From Paludicola sp. MB14-C6 (GTDB taxonomy: Bacteria > Bacillota > Clostridia > Oscillospirales > Ruminococcaceae), in the NCBI RefSeq assembly GCF_030908625.1, contig NZ_CP133133.1, positions 124,001-188,000 of the forward strand: a stretch of DNA of 64,000 nt, in the 5' to 3' direction. Made by a program: the position numbers and the translations under genes. Within the stretch, counting starts at the first letter, position 1. The number at the start of each line of letters is the position of its first letter. The notes beneath the pieces are model-generated. The model had not been told where the DNA came from. It was given only the letters and a program-made list of their open reading frames with translations, and ran no database searches. Of the stretch, positions 9,118-18,003 are shown piece after piece.

Positions 9118-10083
9118 TTGTCGATAAAGGATGGGACGTGTTGTGTTTCTTTTAAATTACTGTTTGAACCAATAGCTTATTACAAATTCGAGGGTGTAAT
9201 GATTGCAACCACTGCAACTGAGGCGGCCATGTATGATGAAAAGCTCAGTGGATTGTGGTGAAAGCGAATGGCTTCTTTATCTCACAAAAACCTACCTTTT
9301 ACAATGTTTTTGGAAGTATCTGATTTAGGATATCCTGCATGGAATGGCAGTACAATCAAAGCGGCATCCAATGCGGATATTAAATTTTCGCTTGGGCTTG
9401 GGATTGTGCATTTTACAGAAAAGCCGGAACCACCTGTTGTTTCAACAGATGACTATGAATACTGAGTAAACACAGAGATCATCACCTCAGTTATGATCAG
9501 CGTCGGGCAGTCTGATCCTGACAATCCGACTCGTGTCAGTTTTCATATTAACGGTAAAACCTATAATGTAGGCAATATATATTATTCCGAAGGTGACGGT
9601 CAGCTTGCGTGGGTAAAATAGACTACTCCCGATACAGAATAGAATATGAACATAGATGTAACTGTCAAAGGTCCAGGAGGAGCTGATAAAACCACCATTC
9701 ATTGCAAAATTATTGACCTTGATAAAAATCCACCGCCAAACCCTGTCGCTGATGATAGAAATGATGACTTTTCATTATAACCTATTCCACAAAGAGCAGA
9801 AAAAACAAGGGTAGAATGGACTGTTTGGGATCCATGGTGGCATGAATATTGGTTATGGCATAGTACAGGTGAAAATAGTGGGTACTGGTGCGACCACGGA
9901 ATGATTTCTGAAATAGAGTCTAATTATAATCAGAGTAATAAAACATGGAATATTAAGAACCCTAGTTTAGTCTTTAGTAGCGTTCGTACAATATGCGTAG
10001 CTAATCCGAATTTTTGTTTCCAACAGTTAGAGAATATTTGTCAGAGGATGAAGTTGCTCAAAAGAATCTTAATCCAACGATAA
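9118..10083 (+). pseudogene. Decayed large protein fragment with five in-frame stops
   Basis: One frame reads as continuous protein over about 960 bases but is cut by TGA (before KRMASLSHKNLPFTMF), TGA at 9463-9465, two TAGs near 9620-9641 and a TAA near 9778. Recognisable character remains throughout: EPIAYYKFEGVMIATTATEAA, DLGYPAWNGSTIKAASNADI, INGKTYNVGNIYYSEGDGQLAW, GGADKTTIHCKIIDLD, and WWHEYWLWHSTGENSGYWCDHG. It resembles large secreted or surface proteins carried on clostridial conjugative elements, but I cannot name the family with certainty. Each stop is one transition from Gln, Trp or Arg. Both ends are missing. Confidence 0.65.
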
Positions 10084-10451
10084 ATAATTTTGTTAATAAA
10101 CGGTATAGCCATATCTTCACAATAATTCTGCCTGATGTTCAATCAGGGCAAATCACAGTATTTTTTGCGATAAGTGCAAAACACACAACAAAGTCACCTT
10201 TAGAATTTATTGAGTATATCGATAAATGTACAGATGAACGGGTTATAGAAATTCTAAATAATATTGTAATTGATGCTTATGAGGAACTATATCTATCAAA
10301 AGATTCTTTTTTAAATTTCTACACGCAGGAAGAACAAACTCAACTCAAACAATTTCTAACAAGGCACACATTTATGGAAGATTCAACAACTTTAATGAAG
10401 GAGATTTTATCAGAACCCCAAATTCACTTTATTAAAATCCATCAAAGCTAA
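10014..10451 (+). CDS. Hypothetical protein, possibly a truncated remnant
   Basis: A 145-codon frame opened by TTG with no ribosome binding site, overlapping the end of the decayed frame before it. The protein looks genuine in composition (acidic and Leu/Ile-rich helices, for example EFIEYIDKCTDERVIEILNN), so it is probably the tail of a larger protein whose start was lost in a deletion. I recognise no family. Confidence 0.4.
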   Translation: MFPTVREYLSEDEVAQKNLNPTINNFVNKRYSHIFTIILPDVQSGQITVFFAISAKHTTKSPLEFIEYIDKCTDERVIEILNNIVIDAYEELYLSKDSFLNFYTQEEQTQLKQFLTRHTFMEDSTTLMKEILSEPQIHFIKIHQS

Positions 10452-10470
10452 ATTTTCTACATAAATGAAA

Positions 10471-10523
10471 AAAGGCTAAGCCTTATGTCAACATAAACGA
10501 CATATAGACTTAGCCTTTTTATG
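10471..10523 (+). repeat. Hairpin module with MPKN start codons, copy A
   Basis: AAAGGCTAAG at 10471-10480 pairs with CTTAGCCTTT at 10509-10518, with an inner stem TATGTC/GACATA, followed by a T-run and ATGCCCAAAAA. The short frame from 10521 (MPKNNKEDL) stops after 15 codons. The same arrangement occurs at 39288-39338. Confidence 0.7.
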
Positions 10524-10572
10524 CCCAAAAACAATAAAGAAGACTTGAGAATACAAATTAATCATTAAGCTA

Positions 10573-10604
10573 AACGGCACTGAGGTAGAAATCTCAGTGC
10601 CGTT
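10573..10604. terminator. Hairpin, left bracket of the GH31 locus
   Basis: AACGGCACTGAG at 10573-10584 pairs perfectly with CTCAGTGCCGTT at 10593-10604. It lies just beyond the stop of the leftward AraC gene. The T-run is short, so it may act as an RNA end-stabiliser as much as a terminator. A near-identical hairpin closes the locus at 15231-15262. Confidence 0.65.
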
Positions 10605-10624
10605 AAAACTATAGACAAACAGTA

Positions 10625-11422
10625 TCACTTTTGTTGTGTTAAACTTTTTCTTTGATTTAAAACAAATTGTACGGGCGTGTAACCTGTTTTATGATGAAAT
10701 TGGGCTACGAAATGGCTGATATCGTGAAAGCAAAGATTTTCTGCAATTTCTTGCAAACTAAGATTTGAAAACAACAAATATTGCTTAGCTCGTTCTAAAC
10801 GCATATCTAGATAGTATTGATATGGAGTAACACCTATAACTTTATGAAAAAGTCGTATTAACTGATTTTTGCTGTATCCAAACTGTAAACAAACCATTTC
10901 TAATGAAAAAAATTCCGATAAATTTTGTTGTAAATAAGTACATATTTTATTTACTAATTGAACCGTTTCATTCTGAGATGAAGTATTGCAAATAATCTGT
11001 TGTAGAATAGGTGCAAACCATATTTCCTGTTCAAAAAGAGTTCTGCTATCACATAGATGTTGGAACATTGTTACATTCATTGCAGTATCAATTGGATGTT
11101 GCTTTTTTAAAATTACTCCTTCGTTAATTTGTTGTTGCAGTTGATCTGTTTGAACACAATGAAAGTATGCAGTATACATAGAAACAGGGTTAATGGGGTC
11201 ATGCCGACAGATGTGATTTTTTCTTAAGTCAAAAAGAAAAACATCGCCCGGCTCTAGAAGAAAAGTTTCCATATCACACTGTATAGTTACTGAGTTTTGA
11301 GTAATATACCATAAATGAAAACCTGTCCAGTGATTGTTTTCAGAGTTCCAACTCCATTCTGAGTTACAATTATCATAACACGCAATAATTAAAGAAATGT
11401 CGTAGTTTTGTAAAAATATCAT
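10625..11422 (-). CDS. AraC-family transcriptional regulator with cupin sensor domain
   Basis: 265 residues. The N-terminal part (about 1-140) fits a cupin-type sugar-sensing domain (ETFLLEPGDVFLFDLRKNHICRH). The C-terminal part (about 165-262) is a double helix-turn-helix AraC domain with FSLEMVCLQFGYSKNQLIRLFH and SLQEIAENLCFHDISHFVAQFHHKTGYTPVQF. It is transcribed away from the GH31 glycosidase gene, 114 bases apart, so it most likely senses a sugar and activates that gene. The start ATG lies at the end of the divergent region and has no strong ribosome binding site. Confidence 0.88.
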   Translation of the reverse strand: MIFLQNYDISLIIACYDNCNSEWSWNSENNHWTGFHLWYITQNSVTIQCDMETFLLEPGDVFLFDLRKNHICRHDPINPVSMYTAYFHCVQTDQLQQQINEGVILKKQHPIDTAMNVTMFQHLCDSRTLFEQEIWFAPILQQIICNTSSQNETVQLVNKICTYLQQNLSEFFSLEMVCLQFGYSKNQLIRLFHKVIGVTPYQYYLDMRLERAKQYLLFSNLSLQEIAENLCFHDISHFVAQFHHKTGYTPVQFVLNQRKSLTQQK

Positions 11423-11500
11423 GGTGATATTTTAATATAAAATATTACTTTTTTCAATAGTAAAAAATAATGAATTATGTTAACTTGAATATAGAAAAGA

Positions 11501-11506
11501 TATACT
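11501..11506 (+). promoter_or_regulatory. Candidate -10 box of the GH31 promoter
   Basis: TATACT lies 31 bases upstream of the GH31 start. No good -35 box stands 17 bases before it, as expected for a promoter that depends on an activator such as the divergent AraC protein. This is an inference from position and sequence only. Confidence 0.4.
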
Positions 11507-11536
11507 CTTAAAATTTTAAACGAAAAGGTGATAGTG

Positions 11537-13678
11537 ATGATATCAATTGAGAAAATAAGTAATCAAATTTTTAAAGTAACTGTGCCCCCTAAAGAAGAGA
11601 AAAAGCCTTATACAAAGGGTCTAGTATTGCCACAACCGGAATTTTTGGATAGCAAACTAGCGGAAGCTTTTTGTGAAAATGGTCGCATTTATTTCAAAAG
11701 AAACAATAAAGAAATTCTATTAGCAGAGTATGTGGATAGTAGATTAACTTTTCAAATAGGAGCTAGTGATGCTATATATGGTTTTGGTATGCATCAAAAT
11801 AAAAGGTTAAATCATAGAAATGAAACATTATGGATGGGTCAAAAAAACGGAAGAAATATTGTAGTTCCATTTTGCGTTTCTACAGGTGGATATGCGATAC
11901 TGTTTGATTATTACGGTTTTATGAAAATAGGTATTGATCAGGATTGTACTTTAGAAACAGAAACTGATCAGGATGTTGTTTCACAAACACCAAACAGAAT
12001 TAATGTAAGAGCCGATTTTGATGCAGGTTTTGTCTTTTATGTAATTTTAGAAGAAACTATACAAAAACAAATCTATGAATACCGTAATTTAACTGGTTCT
12101 GCCGTAATGTTACCTAAATGGGCACTTGGCTTTTTTCAAAGTAGAGAACATTATAAAACTCAAGAAGAAATATTAAGTATTGCAAACGAATTCAGAAAAA
12201 GACATATACCGATTGATTGTATTGTACAAGATTGGAATTATTGGGGTAAATACGGTTGGAACGCATTAAAATGGGATGAAGATAATTATCCAGACCCAGA
12301 AAAAATGATCTCCGAAATTCATAACTTACATCAAAAAATATTGCTATCTGTTTGGCCTGGCTTTGGACCCGAAACAGAAATTACTGCTAAGTTAGAGAAG
12401 ATGAGTGCAATCCTTGAACGTCCAGAACGCTTTGGAGAAAATTGGGGAAGAAATCATGATCCGTATAGAGAAGATGCTGTAGATTTTATATGGGCTCATA
12501 TGAAAAAGTCATTTTTTGATATTGGTATTGATGCGTGGTGGCTTGATTCCACTGAACCGAGTTTTGAAGAAGATACATCGTTAACTCTATTGAAATGTAA
12601 TGATTGTGCAATTGGTGAAAATAAATATCATCTAAATACGTATGCATTACAAGAGTCACGCAATATTTATAAGCGACAAAGAGCAGCTACTGATGATAAA
12701 CGTGTATTTATATTAACTAGAAGCGGTTTTGCAGGTTTACAAACAGTAGGTGGAATGGTATGGACAGGTGATATAGAGGCAACTTGGGAAGTGTTTCGTA
12801 AACAAATTATTTCATTGCTCGGATTTTCGGCTTCAGGTATGCCTTACAGTACAACAGATATTGGTGGCTTCTTTGTAAATTATCCAGAGGGAAACAAAAA
12901 CGAAGAGTATCGTGAACTATATATTCGTTGGTATTGGTTTGGCGCATTTTCGCCTTTATTTCGATCTCATGGTACATCTACAGCTAGAGAAATGTGGTTC
13001 TTTGGAGACGAGGGAACTACTTATTATGACTCTCAGTTAAAAGCGAATAAACTTCGTTATCGATTACTGCCAACATTATATAGTTGGGTTTATCGTATTT
13101 GGAAAGACAATGAGACATTTATGAGACCATTAATTATGGACTTTGATGATGATTCGAACTGTATGAATATTCAAGACAGCTATATATTATGTGATAATTT
13201 GCTAGTTAGTCCAATAACGCAGCTAGGAGCAGATAAAAAAGAAGTGTATCTTCCAAAAGGTGCAGAATGGACAGATTTTTTCACAGGAGTACGTTATAAG
13301 GGCGGGCAGATTGTATCTATTGATGCACCAATTTCACGTATTCCAATTTTGGTGAAAAGCGGTAGCATTTTATTATTAGGTGAAGAGATGGAGTATGTAA
13401 ATCAAAAGAGGGATAACCGTATAGAACTACACATTTACTCTGGTGATAATGCTGAAACATTACTATATCGTGATTCAGGTGATGGATATGGCTATGAACA
13501 AGGAGATATATATACTTGTAAAATTCATTGGAATGATACAGAAAGAAAACTTATCTTTGATGAAGCGGAAGGAAGTAAAGAATATTCATATCCTACTCGA
13601 TTTACAATCTATTGCGACGAGAAGTTTGTATCTGAAATTGAATATACTTCAAAAGCAATTGATGTTTCAATTCACTAA
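11537..13678 (+). CDS. GH31 glycoside hydrolase (alpha-glucosidase/alpha-xylosidase type)
   Basis: 713 residues from the ATG at 11537, chosen because AAAAGGTGAT precedes it; a GTG at 11528 is in frame but lies in the binding site. No signal peptide, so intracellular. The N-terminal beta-sandwich includes YGFGMHQNKRLNHRNE. The barrel has LPKWALGFFQSREHY, the QDWNYWGKYGW motif, the nucleophile region WWLDSTEP (Asp337) and TRSGFAGLQTVGGMVWTGDI with the likely acid/base Asp. WWLDSTEP is closer to the alpha-xylosidase and related branches than to maltose-type alpha-glucosidases. The gene is followed directly by a URO-D gene, again pairing a glycosidase with this family. Confidence 0.9.
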   Translation: MISIEKISNQIFKVTVPPKEEKKPYTKGLVLPQPEFLDSKLAEAFCENGRIYFKRNNKEILLAEYVDSRLTFQIGASDAIYGFGMHQNKRLNHRNETLWMGQKNGRNIVVPFCVSTGGYAILFDYYGFMKIGIDQDCTLETETDQDVVSQTPNRINVRADFDAGFVFYVILEETIQKQIYEYRNLTGSAVMLPKWALGFFQSREHYKTQEEILSIANEFRKRHIPIDCIVQDWNYWGKYGWNALKWDEDNYPDPEKMISEIHNLHQKILLSVWPGFGPETEITAKLEKMSAILERPERFGENWGRNHDPYREDAVDFIWAHMKKSFFDIGIDAWWLDSTEPSFEEDTSLTLLKCNDCAIGENKYHLNTYALQESRNIYKRQRAATDDKRVFILTRSGFAGLQTVGGMVWTGDIEATWEVFRKQIISLLGFSASGMPYSTTDIGGFFVNYPEGNKNEEYRELYIRWYWFGAFSPLFRSHGTSTAREMWFFGDEGTTYYDSQLKANKLRYRLLPTLYSWVYRIWKDNETFMRPLIMDFDDDSNCMNIQDSYILCDNLLVSPITQLGADKKEVYLPKGAEWTDFFTGVRYKGGQIVSIDAPISRIPILVKSGSILLLGEEMEYVNQKRDNRIELHIYSGDNAETLLYRDSGDGYGYEQGDIYTCKIHWNDTERKLIFDEAEGSKEYSYPTRFTIYCDEKFVSEIEYTSKAIDVSIH

Positions 13679-13695
13679 TGAAAGGACTTAATATA

Positions 13696-14778
13696 ATGGA
13701 AATGACCCCAAAACAAAGACTTCTTTCTAGTATTAAAGGGGAACAGGTAGACAGGCCAGCATTTTCACCTTTTTTGGCTTATTACTTTCAAAGTTTACCC
13801 CTTGAAATTCAACAAGCAGGTGAACTTGCATATTTGCAACAGATGGGTGCAGACCCACTCCTGAGAGGAGCAGTTTGTGCTTACAAATATCGTCATAAGG
13901 TATGTTCGGTTAATGAAGTAATATTAGATGATAAAAAAATTGTTACTTGGATTACGCCCAAAGGAACTTTATATGCTGAATATATTTTTGCAAAGAAAAG
14001 TAATACTTGGTATTTAACACGTCATCCAGTACAACGTGTAGAAGATATTGCATGTCTAAAAGCATATTATGAAGATATTATAGTTGTAGAAAATATTGAA
14101 GAATCCAATGCACAAGTAGAACAATTGGGGGGGAATGGACTTCAACTCGCAATACTTGGAATAGAACAAAAATCATCGTTTCAAAGTTTATTAGAATTTT
14201 GGATAGGAACAATTAATTTAATTTACTTTTGTGAGGACGAACCTGAATTAATTGCAGATTTGTTGAGTGTCATGCAAGAAAAATCAAGAAAAACAGTAGA
14301 AATCACTGCAAACAGTAAAGTATCTGCTTGTATTTCATGGGAAGATAGCTCAACTGGTAATATTAGTCCTAGTATGTATCAAGAATTTATAGCGCCAGAA
14401 TTAAGTAATTGGTGCGATATTTTGCATAATGAGAATAAATTATATGTGCAGCATGCTTGCGGTTTGATAAAAGATCTACTTATTCCAATGGGAAAACAGG
14501 GTGTTGATGCAATAGAATCCATTACACCACCAAACACAGGGAATGTGACAATAGCGGAAGCAAATCGAATTCTACCAACTAATATAAGCTTAATAGGGGG
14601 AATAGATCCTGTATTTTTATTAAATTCAAGTAAGAGCCAATTAGAGAAAGAAGCTGTAGACTTAATAAAGACATGTAGTAATCGAGGATTTGTGCTTGCT
14701 AATAGCGATAGTTGTCCTCCTGGAGTAGATTATGATAAGTTTCTTGCACTATCTCAACTAGTTCGAACTAAGTTGTAA
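13696..14778 (+). CDS. URO-D/MtaA-like protein with zinc-type HxCG motif
   Basis: 360 residues from ATG 13696, which has GAAAGGA at 13679-13685 upstream; an in-frame ATG at 13678 overlaps the GH31 stop. Starts MEMTPKQRLLSSIKGEQVDRP, typical of MtaA/CmuA-type methyltransferases. Unlike the other URO-D copies in the window it keeps HACG (His253, Cys255) and a late Cys (Cys340, in SDSCPPG), matching the H-x-C...C zinc site that activates a thiol in methylcobamide:coenzyme M methyltransferases. That makes methyl transfer plausible, although no corrinoid protein is encoded nearby. It is co-directional and nearly contiguous with the GH31 gene. Confidence 0.8.
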   Translation: MEMTPKQRLLSSIKGEQVDRPAFSPFLAYYFQSLPLEIQQAGELAYLQQMGADPLLRGAVCAYKYRHKVCSVNEVILDDKKIVTWITPKGTLYAEYIFAKKSNTWYLTRHPVQRVEDIACLKAYYEDIIVVENIEESNAQVEQLGGNGLQLAILGIEQKSSFQSLLEFWIGTINLIYFCEDEPELIADLLSVMQEKSRKTVEITANSKVSACISWEDSSTGNISPSMYQEFIAPELSNWCDILHNENKLYVQHACGLIKDLLIPMGKQGVDAIESITPPNTGNVTIAEANRILPTNISLIGGIDPVFLLNSSKSQLEKEAVDLIKTCSNRGFVLANSDSCPPGVDYDKFLALSQLVRTKL

Positions 14779-15015
14779 TTTTTATGTTAAAAAGTAAAAC
14801 TGTTTAAATTCAGTTCACTTTCCTTAACCATATTGGTTTGGAGTTTAATAATAGTAAGTTTAATAAGCTAAGTTATATTATTTGAACCTGAATTTTTATT
14901 ATTAATGCTCGGTATTACAGTCTCTGTTCTCATTTCCATTGCTTTGAAAAACTTAGTCCATGCAACTCATTGGTGATTTTTTAAATTGCAATAAGAATTC
15001 AACAAGTCTAATAAG

Positions 15016-15222
15016 TTGTTAAAAAACAAAAGCATATCATATGAAATACCTTATATTGATGAAACTATGGTACAAGAAATTGCATTAAAATCTTTACAAC
15101 ATGAAAAAATTGATATTGAATATGTTACTGATTTTGTAATGGATAGGTACGAAAGAATTGAAAGTCTGGTTCAAAGTTTAGTAATGAATCCAAAAGAAAA
15201 CTTTGGAATACAATTTATATAA
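15016..15222 (+). CDS. Small hypothetical protein or gene remnant
   Basis: 68 codons from a TTG without a ribosome binding site. The protein is acidic and helical (ETMVQEIALKSLQHEKIDIEYV, then VMDRYERIESLVQSLVMNP). I do not recognise a family; the missing start suggests a tail of a larger gene. The upstream interval 14779-15015 shows nothing I can support. Confidence 0.35.
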   Translation: MLKNKSISYEIPYIDETMVQEIALKSLQHEKIDIEYVTDFVMDRYERIESLVQSLVMNPKENFGIQFI

Positions 15223-15230
15223 TAAGCAAT

Positions 15231-15264
15231 AACGGCGCTGAGATAAAAATCTCAGTGCCGTTTT
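15231..15264 (+). terminator. Hairpin terminator, right bracket of the GH31 locus
   Basis: AACGGCGCTGAG at 15231-15242 pairs with CTCAGTGCCGTT at 15251-15262 with one G-U pair and is followed by TT. Both arms are nearly the same as the hairpin at 10573-10604. Confidence 0.7.
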
Positions 15265-15283
15265 CGTATGAAAGGATATTATT

Positions 15284-15688
15284 ATGAATAATAAAAAATT
15301 AACTATGATTCCTTCGCTTCATCAATTCAAGCAAAACATTAGTATTAACGGTGAAAAAATTAAAGTTGCAATATTACTTACCAATAATTGTACATCTGAT
15401 TATTTGTATTCAATAAAATTAAAACTATCTTATTTCAATTATTTTGAAAATATCTGTTGGTTAACTTATAATTTAGATAATATAGAGAGTGAGAATGACA
15501 TGAAAAACGTTTATGCTGTCTGTAAAAAAGAGAAAATTGGAATGCTGATTTGTTACAGTCTAAATAATTTCTTGCAAAATAAAGATGACCAATCATATGT
15601 AAGAAACTTTTTTGCGGATTGTGATATTCCTGTCTACTTTATTGATGAATGTATACTTTTAAAGGAGAATAAGTTTATTCTTATATAA
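15284..15688 (+). CDS. Hypothetical protein
   Basis: 134 residues, with GAAAGGA just upstream of the ATG. Alternating strand/helix pattern (KIKVAILLTNNCTSDYLYSIK, EKIGMLICYSLNNFL, DCDIPVYFIDECILL) suggests a small alpha/beta fold, loosely like the N-terminal half of a resolvase but without a catalytic Ser in a recognisable context. No assignment. 15689-15891 has no gene. Confidence 0.5.
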   Translation: MNNKKLTMIPSLHQFKQNISINGEKIKVAILLTNNCTSDYLYSIKLKLSYFNYFENICWLTYNLDNIESENDMKNVYAVCKKEKIGMLICYSLNNFLQNKDDQSYVRNFFADCDIPVYFIDECILLKENKFILI

Positions 15689-15891
15689 TAAAAATTTATT
15701 ATGAAAGCTTTTTTAAAACAAATAATACCACAAATCTTTATTATAATGGAAATATTATTATTGAAGTTGTATAATGGGAATAAGTTAAATAAGTTATCAC
15801 CATATAACTATAAGCAAAGAATAACCTGACCTAAAAAAATCGGGTTTAAAGAGCTACTTTATTATAATATTGTAATTGGGAGGTGAAACAG

Positions 15892-16767
15892 ATGGATATG
15901 TTAAAACGACTTAACCTTGCAATTGCTTATATCGAAGAAAATCTGTGTGATAAAATTGATTTTGATGAAGTTGTTAAGATAGCTTGTGTGTCAAAAGATA
16001 GCTTTATGCGATTTTTTAGCTACATGACAGGTATGACGCTACATGAATATATACGTAGAAGGAAATTGACACTTGCCGCCTATGAGCTTCAAAACGGCAA
16101 AGAAAAAATAATTGATATTGCTATAAAATATGGTTGGGATAGTGCTGATGCCTTCACGAAAGCATTCGTTAAGCAGCATAACATTACACCGACAATGGCA
16201 CGGAAACGGGATGAAGCATTAAAAATATATCCGCCTGCTTCCTTCTATATTATGATAAAAGGAGCAAAAGAGATGGATTTCAGAATAATTGAACTTGAAG
16301 AAACAGAGGTCTACGGCGTATCAAAGCAATTTATCGGACAAGGATACAAAACGAGAGAAGAGTTGCGGCATGAAATGTGGGCAGATGATTGTGATAATGT
16401 TCCGGGACGAATTTGTACTGGTCATTGGAATGAACACAATAATCATTCTTTCGATGGCGTATGGTATGGTATATGGCAGGACGGCAAATACATGATTGCT
16501 AGAGAAAAAGCTGATACAAATAACAATGCACTTGAAAAGATTATTATTTCTTCAGGAACTTATGCGGCTTTTAAAACCGATTGTGGGGGCCTCGCATGGG
16601 AGGAGTTCCCTAAACTTAGAGAGTTAATATTTGAATCATGGTTGCCAAACTCTGAATATAGACAAAAAGAAGATATTGCAATTGAGGTTCTTCACCTTTG
16701 GACGGATCGTGACATACGCAATAAGAATAGATATTATGAAGTTTGGATTCCTGTCGTTAAGAAGTAA
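15892..16767 (+). CDS. AraC-family regulator with GyrI-like effector domain
   Basis: 291 residues from ATG 15892, preceded by GGGAGG at 15878-15883. The N-terminal AraC double helix-turn-helix covers residues about 5-105 (DFDEVVKIACVSKDSFMRFFSYMTG, IDIAIKYGWDSADAFTKAFVKQH, ITPTMARK). The rest (about 125-291) is a GyrI-like/SOUL-type small-molecule binding domain (EETEVYGVSKQFIG, ISSGTYAAFKTDCGG, EVLHLWTDRDIRNKNRYYEVWIPV). This architecture is that of Rob/BmrR-like multidrug or stress sensors. It may control the following small genes, but none is divergent from it. Confidence 0.88.
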   Translation: MDMLKRLNLAIAYIEENLCDKIDFDEVVKIACVSKDSFMRFFSYMTGMTLHEYIRRRKLTLAAYELQNGKEKIIDIAIKYGWDSADAFTKAFVKQHNITPTMARKRDEALKIYPPASFYIMIKGAKEMDFRIIELEETEVYGVSKQFIGQGYKTREELRHEMWADDCDNVPGRICTGHWNEHNNHSFDGVWYGIWQDGKYMIAREKADTNNNALEKIIISSGTYAAFKTDCGGLAWEEFPKLRELIFESWLPNSEYRQKEDIAIEVLHLWTDRDIRNKNRYYEVWIPVVKK

Positions 16768-16985
16768 AGGTTTGGGACAACAGTTTGAGAAAACTTCCTT
16801 GTAGTAAACTAAACTAATTGTGGAGGTAGTTTATGACTGAAAGTGAAAATTAAATAAATTTTTGCGTATTCAGGACTATTTCCACAATTTATATATCTTA
16901 TGTATTAATCTTGATGAATTATGCAAAGCATATTTCTAATTCAAAACGCAATCTTTTATAAATATAAAGAAATAAGGAGCTATTT

Positions 16986-17480
16986 ATGACATTGGAAACA
17001 GAAAGACTAGAGATAGTACCTCTTTCGTTAGAAAAATTAAAGTTATTAAGAGATAATCTAAAATTTCTTGAAAAGAAACTTAATTGTGTGTATAAGGGTG
17101 AAGCTATAAAAGGTTTTATTTTTGAATATTTGGAACAACAAATAAAGACTATTTCGGAAAATGCAGATAGTTGGTTATATATTGCCTTTTGGCTTTTAAT
17201 AAGAAAGTCTGATAGAATTGTGGTGGGTTCTGCTGCATTTAAAGGATTACCAAACCAAAACGGAGAAATAGAGATAGGGTATGGACTTGGTAATGAGTTT
17301 GAGCACAATGGATATATGACAGAGTGCGTTTGTGAAATGTGTAAATGGGGTTTTGCACAAAATAACGTAAAGTATATTATCGCAGAAACTGATATTGATG
17401 GTTATGCATCACAACGCATATTACAGCGCAATGGTTTTGTTAGATATAAATTTGATAATTCCAGTTGGTGGAGACTATAA
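16986..17480 (+). CDS. GNAT-family N-acetyltransferase (RimJ/RimL type)
   Basis: 164 residues, starting TLETERLEIVPL as do RimJ/RimL-like enzymes. Conserved strand GEIEIGYGLGNEFEHNGYMTECV and the acetyl-CoA loop region, then AETDIDGYASQRILQRNGFVR. Transfers an acetyl group to an unknown amine. AAGGAG lies upstream of the ATG. Stands alone with its own ribosome binding site. The preceding gap 16768-16985 contains a Shine-Dalgarno followed by a 7-codon stub (MTESEN) near 16833, perhaps a gene remnant. Confidence 0.88.
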   Translation: MTLETERLEIVPLSLEKLKLLRDNLKFLEKKLNCVYKGEAIKGFIFEYLEQQIKTISENADSWLYIAFWLLIRKSDRIVVGSAAFKGLPNQNGEIEIGYGLGNEFEHNGYMTECVCEMCKWGFAQNNVKYIIAETDIDGYASQRILQRNGFVRYKFDNSSWWRL

Positions 17481-17518
17481 TTTAAAATAGAATAATAAGA
17501 TAAACAGAGGTGAAGTAC

Positions 17519-17902
17519 ATGACACCACAACAAATAATTGACTATTGTCTTGCAAAAAAAGGTGCGTACATAGATTATCCTTTCGGACCTGATGTGGTAG
17601 TAATTAAGGTTGGAAAAACAAGCGAGCGTTCTGGTAGAATTTTTGCACAGATTTTTAAGCTCAAAGATATTGACACGGTCACTCTAAATTGTGATATAAT
17701 GACAGGTCAATTTTATCGTGATTTGCTACCAAATATAGTTGTGCGTGGGTATCATTGCCCAGCAGTTCAGCAACCGTATTTTAATACTTTCCCGTTAACC
17801 GACGATGTGCCTGATGAACTTATAATTGAAATGATAGAACATAGCTACAAAACGGTTTTAAATAAACTTCCGAAATATGTTCAGAAAAGTTTGAAGAGTT
17901 AG
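17519..17902 (+). CDS. MmcQ/YjbR-family protein
   Basis: 127 residues from ATG 17519, preceded by AGAGGTG. Pattern TPQQIIDYCLAKKGAYIDYPFGPDVVVIKVG and the late HSYKTVLNKLPKYVQKSL match the MmcQ/YjbR family, which has a CyaY-like fold and probably binds DNA. The exact role of the family is not established. Starts 38 bases after the acetyltransferase. Confidence 0.85.
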   Translation: MTPQQIIDYCLAKKGAYIDYPFGPDVVVIKVGKTSERSGRIFAQIFKLKDIDTVTLNCDIMTGQFYRDLLPNIVVRGYHCPAVQQPYFNTFPLTDDVPDELIIEMIEHSYKTVLNKLPKYVQKSLKS

Positions 17903-18003
17903 ATATGAAAGATGAAAAAATTAGTTTGTAGAAGATATAGAGAGGTATTTGCATAGTGAGGGGGTAATGATAATTAAATTTACAACAGAAGAAAGGAACT
18001 AAT

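Noticed and set aside
9118..10083. Stop codon reassignment (TAG/TAA as Gln)
   Set aside because: TGA stops are also present in the same frame, and intact neighbours use all three stops normally; decay explains it more simply.
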